Shown here: positions 36,875 through 47,676 of the stretch, one piece after another
Layout: every line of letters begins with the position of its first letter
How positions within the stretch are numbered: position 1 is the first letter of the stretch
Source: Cotesia glomerata
Taxonomy: Eukaryota > Arthropoda > Insecta > Hymenoptera > Braconidae
NCBI RefSeq assembly: GCF_020080835.1
Contig: NC_058159.1
Span: 806,001 to 870,000, forward strand
Direction: 5' to 3'
Length of the DNA: 64,000 nucleotides
Position numbers and translations under genes: made by a program
Notes under the pieces: model-generated
Databases searched by the model: none
What the model was told of the DNA's origin: nothing
The model's input: only the letters and a program-made list of their open reading frames with translations

Positions 36875-37613
36875 CACGGAAAAAAGTAAACTGTAAAATT
36901 CACTCGGATTCTGGTTAATTTTTATAGTTTCAAACAGTACAGTAGACATCGGGGTGGCACAAATGTAAATATTACAAAATTTAATGTAGAAAGTGTAACA
37001 GCCACAAAATTTTAATTTAATATCGAAAATGTGATTAGTAGCTGCCACTATAGTAAATAACGACTCTCTCATCTTAAAAAATTACAGTTTCAAACAGTAA
37101 AAATTGCCGTTTCAATATATAGACTATACTATGAAGAGAAGGGAAAGGTCTCACACTCGGAGAATTTAACATTTAAAACAGTAAAAATTCTACTTTTAAA
37201 ATATATATTTTACCAGTCCAAGCAAATCAATAATTATAGTTTAATTTTTAGTGTTGCGTTTAAAATTTACCATTTTACTTTGTAAATATTGACGTTGCTT
37301 GTATAGAAATTTAGTAACTGTAGTTTATATTTTTTACCTATCATAAGATCATTTTTTAGGTACGAAATGATAAATATCAAAGTCAGAATTCTTAATTATT
37401 ATACTTTAACATTTTGGACTTTCACATAGCGAATATTACTGTTTAAAATAGTATTTTCTTCCATGTAAATAATAAATTGTAGAATTTAAATGGTAAATAT
37501 TATAAAGTGATTGTTAAAATCACGAGTTTACTGTTTGAAATGGTAATTTTTTCCAGTTGATCATTAGTTATTATAAATCGACTATTAATTATTACAGTTT
37601 ATTTTTTTCCGTG
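36875..37613 (+). mobile_element. Element F6, unit 1
   Basis: A 739-bp unit with TIRs CACGGAAAAAAGTAAACTG and inverse. The interior repeats TTTCAAACAGTAAAAATT and related forms of ACTGTTTGAAA. Directly followed by a second, left-truncated unit. Another copy in reverse orientation lies at 57446-58180. The 73-codon frame 36851-37072 is incidental. Confidence 0.85.
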
Positions 37614-38496
37614 TACAAAACTTAATGTAGAAAGTGTAAAAGCCACAATTTATAGTTTAATATCGAAAATGTGATTAGTAGCTGTCACTAAAGTAAATGA
37701 CGACTCTCTCATCTTAAAAAATTACAGTTTCAAACAATAAAAATTGCCGTTTCATTATATAGTTTATACTATGAGGAGAAGGGGAAGGTCTTACACTCGG
37801 AGAATTTAACATTTGAAACAGTAAAAATTCTACTCTTAAAATATATATTTTACCAGTCCAAGCAAATCAATAATTATAGTTTGATTTTTAGCGTTGCGTT
37901 TAAAATTTACCATTTTACTTTGTAAATATTGACGTTGCTTGTATAGAAATTTAGTAACTGTAGTTTATATTTTTTACCTATCATAAGATCATTTTTTAGG
38001 TACGAAATGATAAATATCAAAGTGAGAATTCTTAATTATTATACTTTAATATTTTGGACTTTCACATAGCGAATATTACTGTTTGAAATAGTATTTTCTT
38101 CCATGTAAATAATAAATTGTACACTGATAAAAAAATTGACTTGACTCAAGAGCCAAACTCTTGGACCAAGAATACCATTTTGAAGAAAATGATATTCTTA
38201 AGTCAAGAGAATAAATTCTTGAGCTAAGAAATTATTCTTGGTCTAAGAAAATTTTCTTGAGTCAAGAATTTATTCTCTTGACTCAAGAAAATATTTTTCT
38301 TCAAAATGGAATTCTTGGTTCAAGAGTTTGGCTCTTGAGTCAAGTCAATTTTTTTATCAGTGTAGCATTTAAATGGTAAATATTATAAAGTGATTGTTAA
38401 AATCACGACTTTACTGTTTGAAATGGTAATTTTTTCCAGTTGATCATTATTTATTATAAATCGACTATTATTTATTACAGTTTACTTTTTTCCGTG
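37614..38496 (+). mobile_element. Element F6, unit 2, left-truncated, carrying A4
   Basis: Starts at AAAACTTAATGTAGAAAGTG, about 100 bp into the F6 sequence, and runs to a right TIR ending TTTTTTCCGTG. Apart from the inserted A4 (38122-38362) it is almost identical to unit 1, so the head-to-tail duplication is recent. Confidence 0.85.
38122..38362. mobile_element. Palindromic MITE A4
   Basis: A 241-bp near-perfect palindrome with TIR CACTGATAAAAAAATTGAC, flanked by TA on both sides. F6 unit 1 (37479-37490) and the F6 copy at 57446 both show the empty site with one TA. The interior is made of TTGACTCAAGA-type motifs. It shares the first 8 bp (CACTGATA) with A1, A2 and A3, suggesting mobilisation by a related transposase. 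Confidence 0.95.
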
Positions 38497-39556
38497 AATT
38501 GAAACGTATTCGAATAGATTTTTTGATACCGATGATGATGAGATAAAGAACACTTGAGCTGCTGAAATCCTATCAGTTATTTAACATCAAAATTGACACA
38601 GATTATCAACCAGTTAATTATCAACTTCTATCGAACAAATCAAGGAGCATTGAAACGGAAAATGAATTTACTTTATTATATATCGTGTGCTCTTTGATTA
38701 TTATTTGTGTTTCGGCAGTTCTAAGAAGAGGGCGAGGGAAAGATCAACATTCCAGTCGCCAGAGCTCTAGGCCGATCGATAAATTAATTACCAAAGGTTA
38801 AAGATTGAAATAGCTATGCCTGTTACTGACTCACTGCTGGGTTCGAAGTTCACACCGGGCAATCAGTATTAAGACAAAATAGTCGGAAATTAATGACAGA
38901 GACTATTTATACTTCAGCAGACGAATTTTGTGTAATAAGAATTTTATTAATTCCGTTGCAAGAAATTGATTCTGCTGTCGGAAAACTAAACTCAATTCGA
39001 CATTGATCGGTCCGATAATTTGTGGGAAATTATGGAAATGTCATTTGAATAATTTTTTAAATGTCAAACTGATTTTGAAATTTTATCAACTTCTAAAAAT
39101 AACTTATTAAATTTTTTAAGGCGGGAGCTTAAGATTGTAAGTGTGAATTTTTAATACAATAAATTTCAGGATTTTTAATTAAATTTACTAATTAAATACA
39201 ACGACTCTGTGCTAAATATTTTTCATGAATAATACCGATTCGACGAGTCTATATTAGTAATCAATTATTGGTTAGGATGAAAAAATTCGTAAATGTCAGT
39301 CGGCATGGATAATTTTATTGATAATTTTTGAATAAAGGTCACAGGAGTTTAGATAAAACTATATAAAAATTCATGTTTCTATACAAAATTTATTAGGATG
39401 CTAAAGGTTTTATTTAATCAGAATATAAATACAAATCAATGCTTCTGCTTTTATAATCAAATAACTTGTAGAAAAATAAATTAAATATAAAAAGAGATCA
39501 TTTCTTATTTGCTAACTTTAATTGATTAAATAAAATTATAAATATATATAACGTTG
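38497..39556. other. Unassigned DNA
   Basis: No gene or repeat copy recognised. A small GC-richer stretch lies at about 38690-38790. Confidence 0.4.
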
Positions 39557-41371
39557 CACTGATAGAAGGATTTGTTAATATTTAATAAGCTTTATTAACT
39601 GTTAATAAATGATTTCTTAACATCATAGGATTTAATAAATATTTATTAACAGTTAATAGATAGATAAAAAATTTATTTGGCTCTGGAACCTAAGCTCCCT
39701 CAAAGCCATCAATATTTAAATTACATTGGTTTACATAATTTAATTTAATTTAAAAATTAAAAAAAAATTTTAGAACGTACTTGGTGTGCGTCATTGTGTA
39801 TTTCAATTTTTTCAAGTCCTAGTAAATAGATTTTACGAATTTCATTAAAAGTAAAATATTTTGCAACCACGCACACTAAATACGTTGTAATTGTACAAAA
39901 TGGATTGATTACTTATCGATCACTGACTGATCAATCATCGATCACGGATTGATCAACAACTCATCGTTAATTGATCAATACTGATCAGTCAGTAATCAAC
40001 CACAGATCAATAAGAGATCACTTAAAGATCAATAACTGATCACTCTGAGGAGAATAATCTGATAGTGATCAATCAAAGATCAGTTAGAGATCACCCAGTA
40101 ATCAATCAGCGACAATCTACAGATCACTCGGAGATATTATAAAAATTGTCCAGTGATGGGATAAAAATTGCTTGATACTGAAAATAAAATTTATTTAAAG
40201 TATTCTTGATAATATTTTTTTTTTTATTTCAGCTATTACTTTTGTATTTATTTATTATATTTATAGTTATATATTCAGTAATGATTACTTTATAAAGGGC
40301 CAATCTTTTCTTGATAATTAAATGGCCACTGTGTGATTTTCATTTAAACACTGGACGATTTTTATGCGATTTCCGAATGATCTATAGGTTGTCGCTGATT
40401 GATCACTGGGTGATCTCTAACTGATCTCTGATTGATCACTATCAGATTATTCTCCTCAGAGTGATCAGGTATTGATCTTTAAGTGATCTCTCATTGATCT
40501 ATGGTTGATTACTGACTGATCAATTATTGATCAATTAACGATGAGTTGTTGATCAATCCGTAATCAATAATTGGTCAGTCAGTGATCAATGAGTGATCAA
40601 TCCATTTTTGTACGGGAAATTATTTTTTTTTAATTTTTAAATTTACAATAAGATTTTTTTTAATTTCCGAAAATCATAAACAATCATATCGGTTACTTAT
40701 ATTTTTTAATTTTTTAATTTTGTATCTTTTTGTAAAGAAAAAAAAATTTTTTTTTTCCTAATAGTCTTATGAACGTGGACTTGGCGCGATTTTTTTACAG
40801 TGAAAGTGTTTTTGTTCGGATTTTTATTATTTCACAGTATAATAAGTAATTTATTAAGTACAATTTATCAACTGTTAATAAATATTTATTAATGGTTAAT
40901 GAATATTTGTTAACTGTTAACAAATATTTATTTAAAATAAAAAGCAAAAATAGCAATTTTCTTTTGACACTTTTTATAACTTTAGCTGGAATATATAATA
41001 ATAATAAAATTCACTAAATAAATTAACCTTTTTAATATTTAAAAATATAAAAGATAATTATGAGCTGTGATAGAATTTGTTATTTTACAATAAACGTTAT
41101 TATAATGTAATATAATTAATGCAAATAATTTATAAAGATGATTTTTGTTTATAAGCAACCTTCATATCATATGACATTGCAAGCGAAACAAATTCACTCA
41201 ATAAAATATTTATTAACTCTTAATAAATATTTTTTAACTATTAATAAATATACTTTCCTCCCAAATAAATATTTATTGAATGTTAAAAAATATTTATTAA
41301 AATTTAATAAATTAAATAACAGTCTTCAAATAAATTAAATTATTAATAGTTAATAAATCCTTCTATCAGTG
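39557..41371 (+). mobile_element. Element A3, copy 1
   Basis: TIRs CACTGATAGAAGGATTTG and inverse, 1815 bp, composed of TTAATAAATATTTATTAAC motifs. The flanking dinucleotides are TG on both sides, a possible decayed TA. A GATCA-rich inverted repeat sits inside (39893-40613). The second copy at 62027 lacks about 1.2 kb of the middle, including that repeat. No transposase frame is present. The 66-codon frame at 41138 is composed of the repeated motif. Confidence 0.85.
39893..40613. mobile_element. GATCA-rich long inverted repeat nested in A3
   Basis: Bounded by GTACAAAATGGATTGAT and its inverse. Each arm is about 250 bp and is packed with TGATCA, TGATCAATC and related words. The arms pair almost throughout, around a unique centre near 40140-40370. 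Target duplication is unclear. It is absent from A3 copy 2, though that copy lacks additional flanking sequence as well. Confidence 0.75.
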
Positions 41372-42544
41372 TGGATTTAAATAAGTGATTTTAATTGAAT
41401 TATTTAACTTTTATAAAAGGTCGATTTTCTTTTTTTAATTTATAAAATTAAAAAATTTACATTTTTACCATTATTCTGATGAATAAGTAATCACGTACAG
41501 AATCATAAAGTTATTAAAATTAAATGACCTATCAAGTTGAGAAGCGCGGATTTAAAAAAAGTAAAAATAATTGACATCATTATTTTGCCGTCAAAAAATA
41601 TTACTTGAGAAATTTTCGTAAATACGATCAATAATATAAAAATGTAAATAATTGAAAATATTTTTTAAAGTTATAATTTAAAATGACATATAAGTTTATA
41701 AAATTTTTCTGTTGGAGCTAATTAGAGTACATATTTTTCTAAATAATCAATAATTAATACTCTCGCGTGGTCGATATTTCGTCCATTGTATTTTCTATTG
41801 TCCTGTAATTATACTGTCAATTATATGACACGTTGATTATTAGTCAGACTTTACAAGCTCATTAATAATTCACTAATATTCAAGTGAATCATATTATAAT
41901 CGATACATAACGTGGAATAACGTAATTAAGGTTAATGACGCATCATTATATTTTTAATAAAATTGCAGAGCCCCGACAATCTAACTGTCGTTTTTCACCT
42001 ATTTTTAATTACATATTCTCGTCAATTAACAATGACATGTACAAGTACAATGATAATTAAAGTGACATTTTTAATAACCATATACTATGACAACTATAAT
42101 ATTAAATATTTTAAGTATTTTAATTCAACGAGCTATAAAAAGGATCTCTCTTAATAATCACTTATAAAATAATTATAAACGCTGATGATAAAAATAACAT
42201 TGTAGAGCAATATAGGAAAATGTAATTACCACGAGTGTATACAAGTGCTGTAAATTAGATAACCGGCAAGGATTTAATTAAAAATCTTTTCATTACACTC
42301 CCGCTCTCTTGATAATAATATTTAGATAAATTTATTGTTCCTCCAAACTCTGTATATGGATTATTAATTTATTTGCCAAGCGCTAAAGTTATTATTTTAA
42401 TTGCTGTTGTGATTAATGTTATTTTCACTCTATTTACTGGAAGATGATTTTATACCAGTTTTTGAATTTTGTATTTTAATATTCTTTTAATAGATAGTTA
42501 ACCCGTTAATTTTTAGAATAATTTATCTAGAATTATGCTTTATA
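41372..42544. other. Unassigned A+T-rich DNA
   Basis: No gene or repeat copy recognised. A 63-codon frame (41963-42154) has no motif. Confidence 0.4.
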
Positions 42545-42815
42545 CACTGATAGAAGGATTTGTTTATAGTTAAAAATATTTGTTAATATTTAACAAATCA
42601 TTTATTAGAGACCGCTTTTTAGTCTTTAACAAATATTTTTTAGTATTTAAAAAGATTTATTAATATTTAATAAATGAATATCAGATTTATTAAATACAAA
42701 CAAATCATTTTAAATACTAAGAAATATTTGTTTAATACTAAAAAGTGGTCTCTAATAAATGATTTGTTAACTATTAACAAAGATTTTTTGATACAAATAA
42801 ATCCTTCTATCAGTG
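42545..42815 (+). mobile_element. MITE A1, copy c, complete
   Basis: A 271-bp element with TIRs CACTGATAGAAGGATTTG and inverse, flanked by TA on both sides (42543-42544 and 42816-42817). Very close to 10680-10951. Confidence 0.93.
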
Positions 42816-42933
42816 TACGAAAATAAATTTATTTTAAAGATTGTTTCTGCTCTAAAAATTAATTATTTTCAAAAATAGAAAGTTTGTGATTCATTCCTGA
42901 TTCTTAAACTTTGAATTTCCTCCTTATTTAGAT

Positions 42934-44026
42934 AAAAATAATAATTTCTTGACTAGAGAACAAAATTCTTGGCTCAAGAAAATTTGTCGGGTGCCTGAAG
43001 GAAGACCGAAGTTGTGTTGGCTAAAGTAAAAATTTTTCTTGAAATTCTATTCTTGGTGAGTTCTTTTTTCTTAATTCAGATCATAAATACTTGATACAAT
43101 AAATTTTTATATTTGATCAAGATTTTTAGATACTTCAGGGAAGCAGCGCCGCCTACTTCAGCTGAGAAAAAAATTTTCTCACATTGAGAAAATTTTTCTC
43201 GAAAATATTTGATACCCATTTTATATTATTTTAGCATGCAATTATACATATTGAATGAAAAAAAATTATGAAATATTATTTGATCTTGCCATTTGGCATG
43301 TTAATCAATAAAAATATTAATGAAAATTATCTTCTATCCTTATATTTAATTTTTTGGAGCAAGAGAGAAATTTTCTCAAAACAAGAAAATTTACTTCTAT
43401 CAAGAACTAAATTTTTTGGAGCAAGAGGCTGAATTTTCTCAAAACAACAAGATTTTCTTGACTTAAATAAATTTTCTTGGATCAAGATTCGTTTTTCTTT
43501 AAATTCTATTCTTGGTGGAAGTCATTTTTTCTTAATTCAAATTATCATAAATACTTGATACAATAAATTTTTATATTTGATCAAGATTTTTAGATACTTT
43601 AGGAAAGCAGCGCCACCTACTTCAGCTGAGAAAAAAATTTTCTCACATTGAGAAAATTTTTCTCGAAAATATTTGATACCCATTTTATATTATTTTAGCG
43701 TGCAATTATACATATTGAATGAAAAAAAAATGATGAAATAGTATTTGATCTTCCCATTTGACATATTAATCAATAAAAATATTAATGAAAATTATCTTCT
43801 ATCCTTATATTTAATTTTTTGGAGCAAGAGAGAAATTTTCTCAAAACAAGAAAATTTACTCCTATCAAGAACTAAACTTTTTGGAGCAAGAGGCTGAATT
43901 TTCTCAAAACAACTAGATTTTCTTGACAAATAAATTTTCTTGGATCAAAAAAAAATTTTTTTTTCTCAAGAAAATAATGAGGAAGAAAAATATTTTCTTG
44001 GCTCAAGTGAACCTTTTTTTTCTGTG
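42934..44026 (+). mobile_element. Element F5, long form
   Basis: Direct internal duplication with period about 464 bp. CTCF-like cores at 43146-43154 (one mismatch) and 43610-43618. Right end TTTTTTTTCTGTG followed by TA. The left TIR is degraded. Confidence 0.85.
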
Positions 44027-44935
44027 TAGCAGTCGAGTTTTCATCATGGTTGAAAAAAAAATTAAAATTGATCTACGCGTTTGAAAGATATTGCAGTCTA
44101 AAAATTCAAAAAAAATATTCTGAAACAAAATGCTTAGATTTTTAAGCTTTAAGCGATTAATTTAGTGAATTGTTAAGCGTTTCGAGCTCGAAAGTAATGA
44201 GAAGTTTCAAGTATGGCCTGCAGATTCATACTTTTAGAAAAAATCAGGTCAATTTTTATCTTTGTAAAAATACTTTCGAGCGGTATAGGATACTGAGTAT
44301 TGAAAACAAATTCGCAATTAAATCGATTGTATCTGAGACGAATACTTAACCGGTCTATACTCCGTAAACAAAACAGTAATGGGTATCGGTCAACTTTTTT
44401 CAGACGTTACGCTAAAAGCTAGCAGCAGTTGTTTTTAATTGCCTTTGTTTCCGGTTTAAAACTTTAACTTCTACCTACCTATTTTGTCCTACTTTTTATG
44501 AATTAATTACGTCTAGCATTTAAATACTTTGAAAGAGGATTTTTTGCCAGTATGTGCTGAAAAAAACATCCACTTTTTTATGATTTATGGCTACAATTTG
44601 TTTATTAATTTTGTTTTAAAGTATTCAGTTAAACTTTAGTTTTTATTTGTAGTTACATATTCTGAGTACTGGACGTATTTTTACAGCACACTGAGATTAA
44701 ATATTATGATGAACTGCTTTAAATATTTTAAATATTCTCTTGGAAATAAATTCTTCGAAGTACTTTAAATTAACATGAACAATGATTTACTCATTAACAG
44801 CTCTTATTTAGTTTTCGCAGACGAATATTTACAAAATAAATGTTATTTAAAGACTTCGTCGAATATTTTACAAAATTAATTTCTTGACTGTTATAATATT
44901 CAATACGATTTTAATTAATAATTAAACAAGTTTTT
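44027..44935. other. Unassigned A+T-rich DNA
   Basis: No gene or repeat copy recognised. Confidence 0.4.
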
Positions 44936-45507
44936 ATTCATTTATTTGGGAGAAACAAATATTTTGTACCCATCAATATTATTTGTTACAGTTTGATAAA
45001 TGATTTCTTTATATGAACAAAGTCTTATTACATGCAAATAAATATTTATTTCCACCAAATAATATTTAGTAATAGGTACTAAATATTTCTTTGGTAAGTA
45101 TTGTCGGTAGATGGCTATGCTTCAATTCCAATGTTTATGTGGTACATAACCTATTGACTGACTCAGATTATTTTATTCAGCTCGATTTTGGGAGATTTAT
45201 TAAACCTTTAAAAACACTCATACACACAATAAATGTCTTCTATTTATGTCTTTTCTCAGTAGAATTTAGTTTACATTTTTCAATTTATCTATTACTGATA
45301 TGTTAAAAACTTGTTTAATTTTAAACTTTATAAATGGCTCAAATAAAAAAATATAATTTAATGAGATTATTTTCTTTATAATACCTTATATTTTTACTTA
45401 AAATTATTTATTTTAATTATTTTGATTTATTTTAAGTTAAAAAGTTAGGTTACACGCTAAAATTAGTTAAAAAATTAATTTCTTTGATACCAATAAACGA
45501 TTGATTG

Positions 45508-45974
45508 ATTAATGACAAATATAATATATATATATATTACAAATATAAATAATGCTGTGAAGCGGGAAAGAATAGGAGTTACGGTAATTATTACGTGAAG
45601 CGTTCCACATTCACGTAACAGGATATTGGTAGGAAAGGATTGAGAAAGGAATGTGGAGAGGATCATCTTAATGTGAGTTTATAGAATATGCGAGAAAAAT
45701 TATTAGATAGCTCGGACTGGGATTCGAACCCAGAACCTTCCGAAGACATGTCGGCTACTCTACCATTTGAGCTATCCGGTCTATACTAAATTTCCTTTCG
45801 CTTATTCTATATACATTAAGCCACACCGTCCATCTTACGGTAAGCATTTTTACAAATATAAATAATACTGTGAAGCGGGAAAGAATAGGAGTTACGGTAA
45901 TTATTACGTGAAGCGTTCCACATTCACGTAACAGGATATTGGAAGGAAAGGATTAAGAAAGGAATGTAGAGATA
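45508..45974 (-). mobile_element. tRNA-containing cassette with 121-bp direct repeats
   Basis: Inserted in A2 between sequences that are contiguous in copies 1 and 2, with a GATTGA-like word on both sides. It consists of a direct repeat of about 121 bp (45539-45659 and 45852-45971) on either side of a tRNA-like sequence. Each repeat contains a hairpin TTACGTGAA...TTCACGTAA. It could be a SINE dimer on the minus strand (tRNA head plus body, with a second body upstream) or a short terminal-repeat retroelement. The sequence alone does not decide. Confidence 0.65.
45710..45781 (-). pseudogene. tRNA-like cloverleaf, anticodon position TGT
   Basis: A 72-nt minus-strand sequence folds as a tRNA. 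The D stem is GCTC/GAGT and the T arm CTGGG-TTCGAAT-CCCAG is perfect. Four of the five anticodon-stem pairs form, and the variable loop is 5 nt. The acceptor stem has two mismatches (pairs 2-71 and 3-70) and position 33 is A rather than the near-universal T. No CCA is encoded. The D-arm resembles lysine tRNAs (GGATAGCTCA...GGTAGAG). A tRNA-derived promoter or pseudogene is more likely than a working tRNA. Confidence 0.65.
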
Positions 45975-46257
45975 AAGATTGAGTATCAATAAATCATTTG
46001 TTAAATATCACTAGATATTTATTTGGTGGAACTAAATGGGCTTTAATAAATGATTTAGTACCTATTACTAAATATTTGGTAATGAAAGATTTGTTAGTAA
46101 ATCATTTAGTATCCGTTACTAAATCTTATTATATAGAACTAAACCCTTCTAACAGTGTATTTTTAAAGGATCTCATTGTTTTCAGTAGGGTCTAATATGA
46201 TAAACTATTTTACAAAAAATTAAGATAACATTTTTTTTCATCACTCATTAGTAATTA

Positions 46258-46344
46258 GGGCCAGGAAGTTGGCGTTTTTTCTTTGTTCAAATTTGAGGTT
46301 AAACATATGAATGCTCATTTAAACAACCGCGAAAGTCCTGGCCC
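46258..46344. mobile_element. 87-bp miniature TIR element
   Basis: GGGCCAGGA at the left and TCCTGGCCC at the right, flanked by TA on both sides (46256-46257 and 46345-46346). The interior is A+T-rich. Only one copy is in the window, so mobility is inferred from the structure. Confidence 0.55.
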
Positions 46345-47404
46345 TACTCATTACACTCAACGTAATTGCCATAAATAATATAATAAAATTATTGAAAGCG
46401 GAATCGAATTCTGATAATGCTGGATCGTTAAAGTACAAAACAAGTTTGAATTATAGAAGCTCGTTTAAAGTTCGGCGTAAGAGAGAACGGGGTGATTTCA
46501 AACACCTGAGTGACAAATCGAGTATAATTAAAGTTTAGTAACAAATAATAACTTTTATTAATTATAAGTCTATTAAATTTATTAAAACATGAAGCAAATG
46601 TATTGATTTAAATATAATTTAACGTATTAATAAATGTTTGTATGAAAACAAAAGTTTAAATTTGCGCAGGATGATTGCGAGTGAAAATTCCGAGCACTAT
46701 GTAGAGTAATTACAAACATTGCTCAGAGCTATATTGAACAGCTTCAAATATTGTTTTGATACAAGTTTTTGAATTCTCCCATCCGTGGTGGTTTTGATTG
46801 TTAATTAACATAAAGTTTATTCATTTTTTTATATTTCTCGCACTAAACCATACTTAATAAATTGCAGTAATGATTTATGAATGTTGATTTAATTAATAGA
46901 TAATGCTTTGCAGGTTTTTGACGTATAGATAATCGTATATCGTAATTAAAAATGCCGAATAACTCATGTTATGGTTTTACTCTCTGGTAGAGTATTGTTG
47001 AATTATCATACAAACATTATATTTGATTAAAATTCTATTACATTAACGATATTACCCATTAATTTATTAAAACCAAATGGAAATTAATTACGTTTGGAAC
47101 CTAAAATTTTCAATAATTTCTTTATTACACGTTCGTTTATTATTAAAAATACTAAAATTATTATTTATATATTTTTTAATTAATTAGTCATTTTATTAAC
47201 AATTTCTACGTAGAATAATAATAATAAAGAATTATTTTCATTATCACTATTTTAATTATCTGGCAACTGAATATAAGTACAAAAGTGTCCGAGTTGAGAC
47301 AACTTTTAATAAATGAGATCTTAATTATTTTAATATTTAAGTATAACCTCGAGCTTATTATAAATAACTTCGCTTTATCTCTTAGTTTTTTTTCACACAT
47401 TTTA
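46345..47404. other. Unassigned A+T-rich DNA
   Basis: No gene or repeat copy recognised. Confidence 0.4.

Positions 47405-47676
<272 letters not shown>

Larger units (their letters stand above)
44936..46157 (-). mobile_element. Element A2, copy 3, inverted and interrupted
   Basis: Reverse complement of A2. The left end lacks about the first 50 bp of the family and the right end reads CTTCTAACAGTG, a mutated TIR. It carries the recurrent 71-codon frame (45091-45306, plus, TTG start). A tRNA-containing cassette of about 465 bp is inserted at 45508-45974. Confidence 0.85.
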
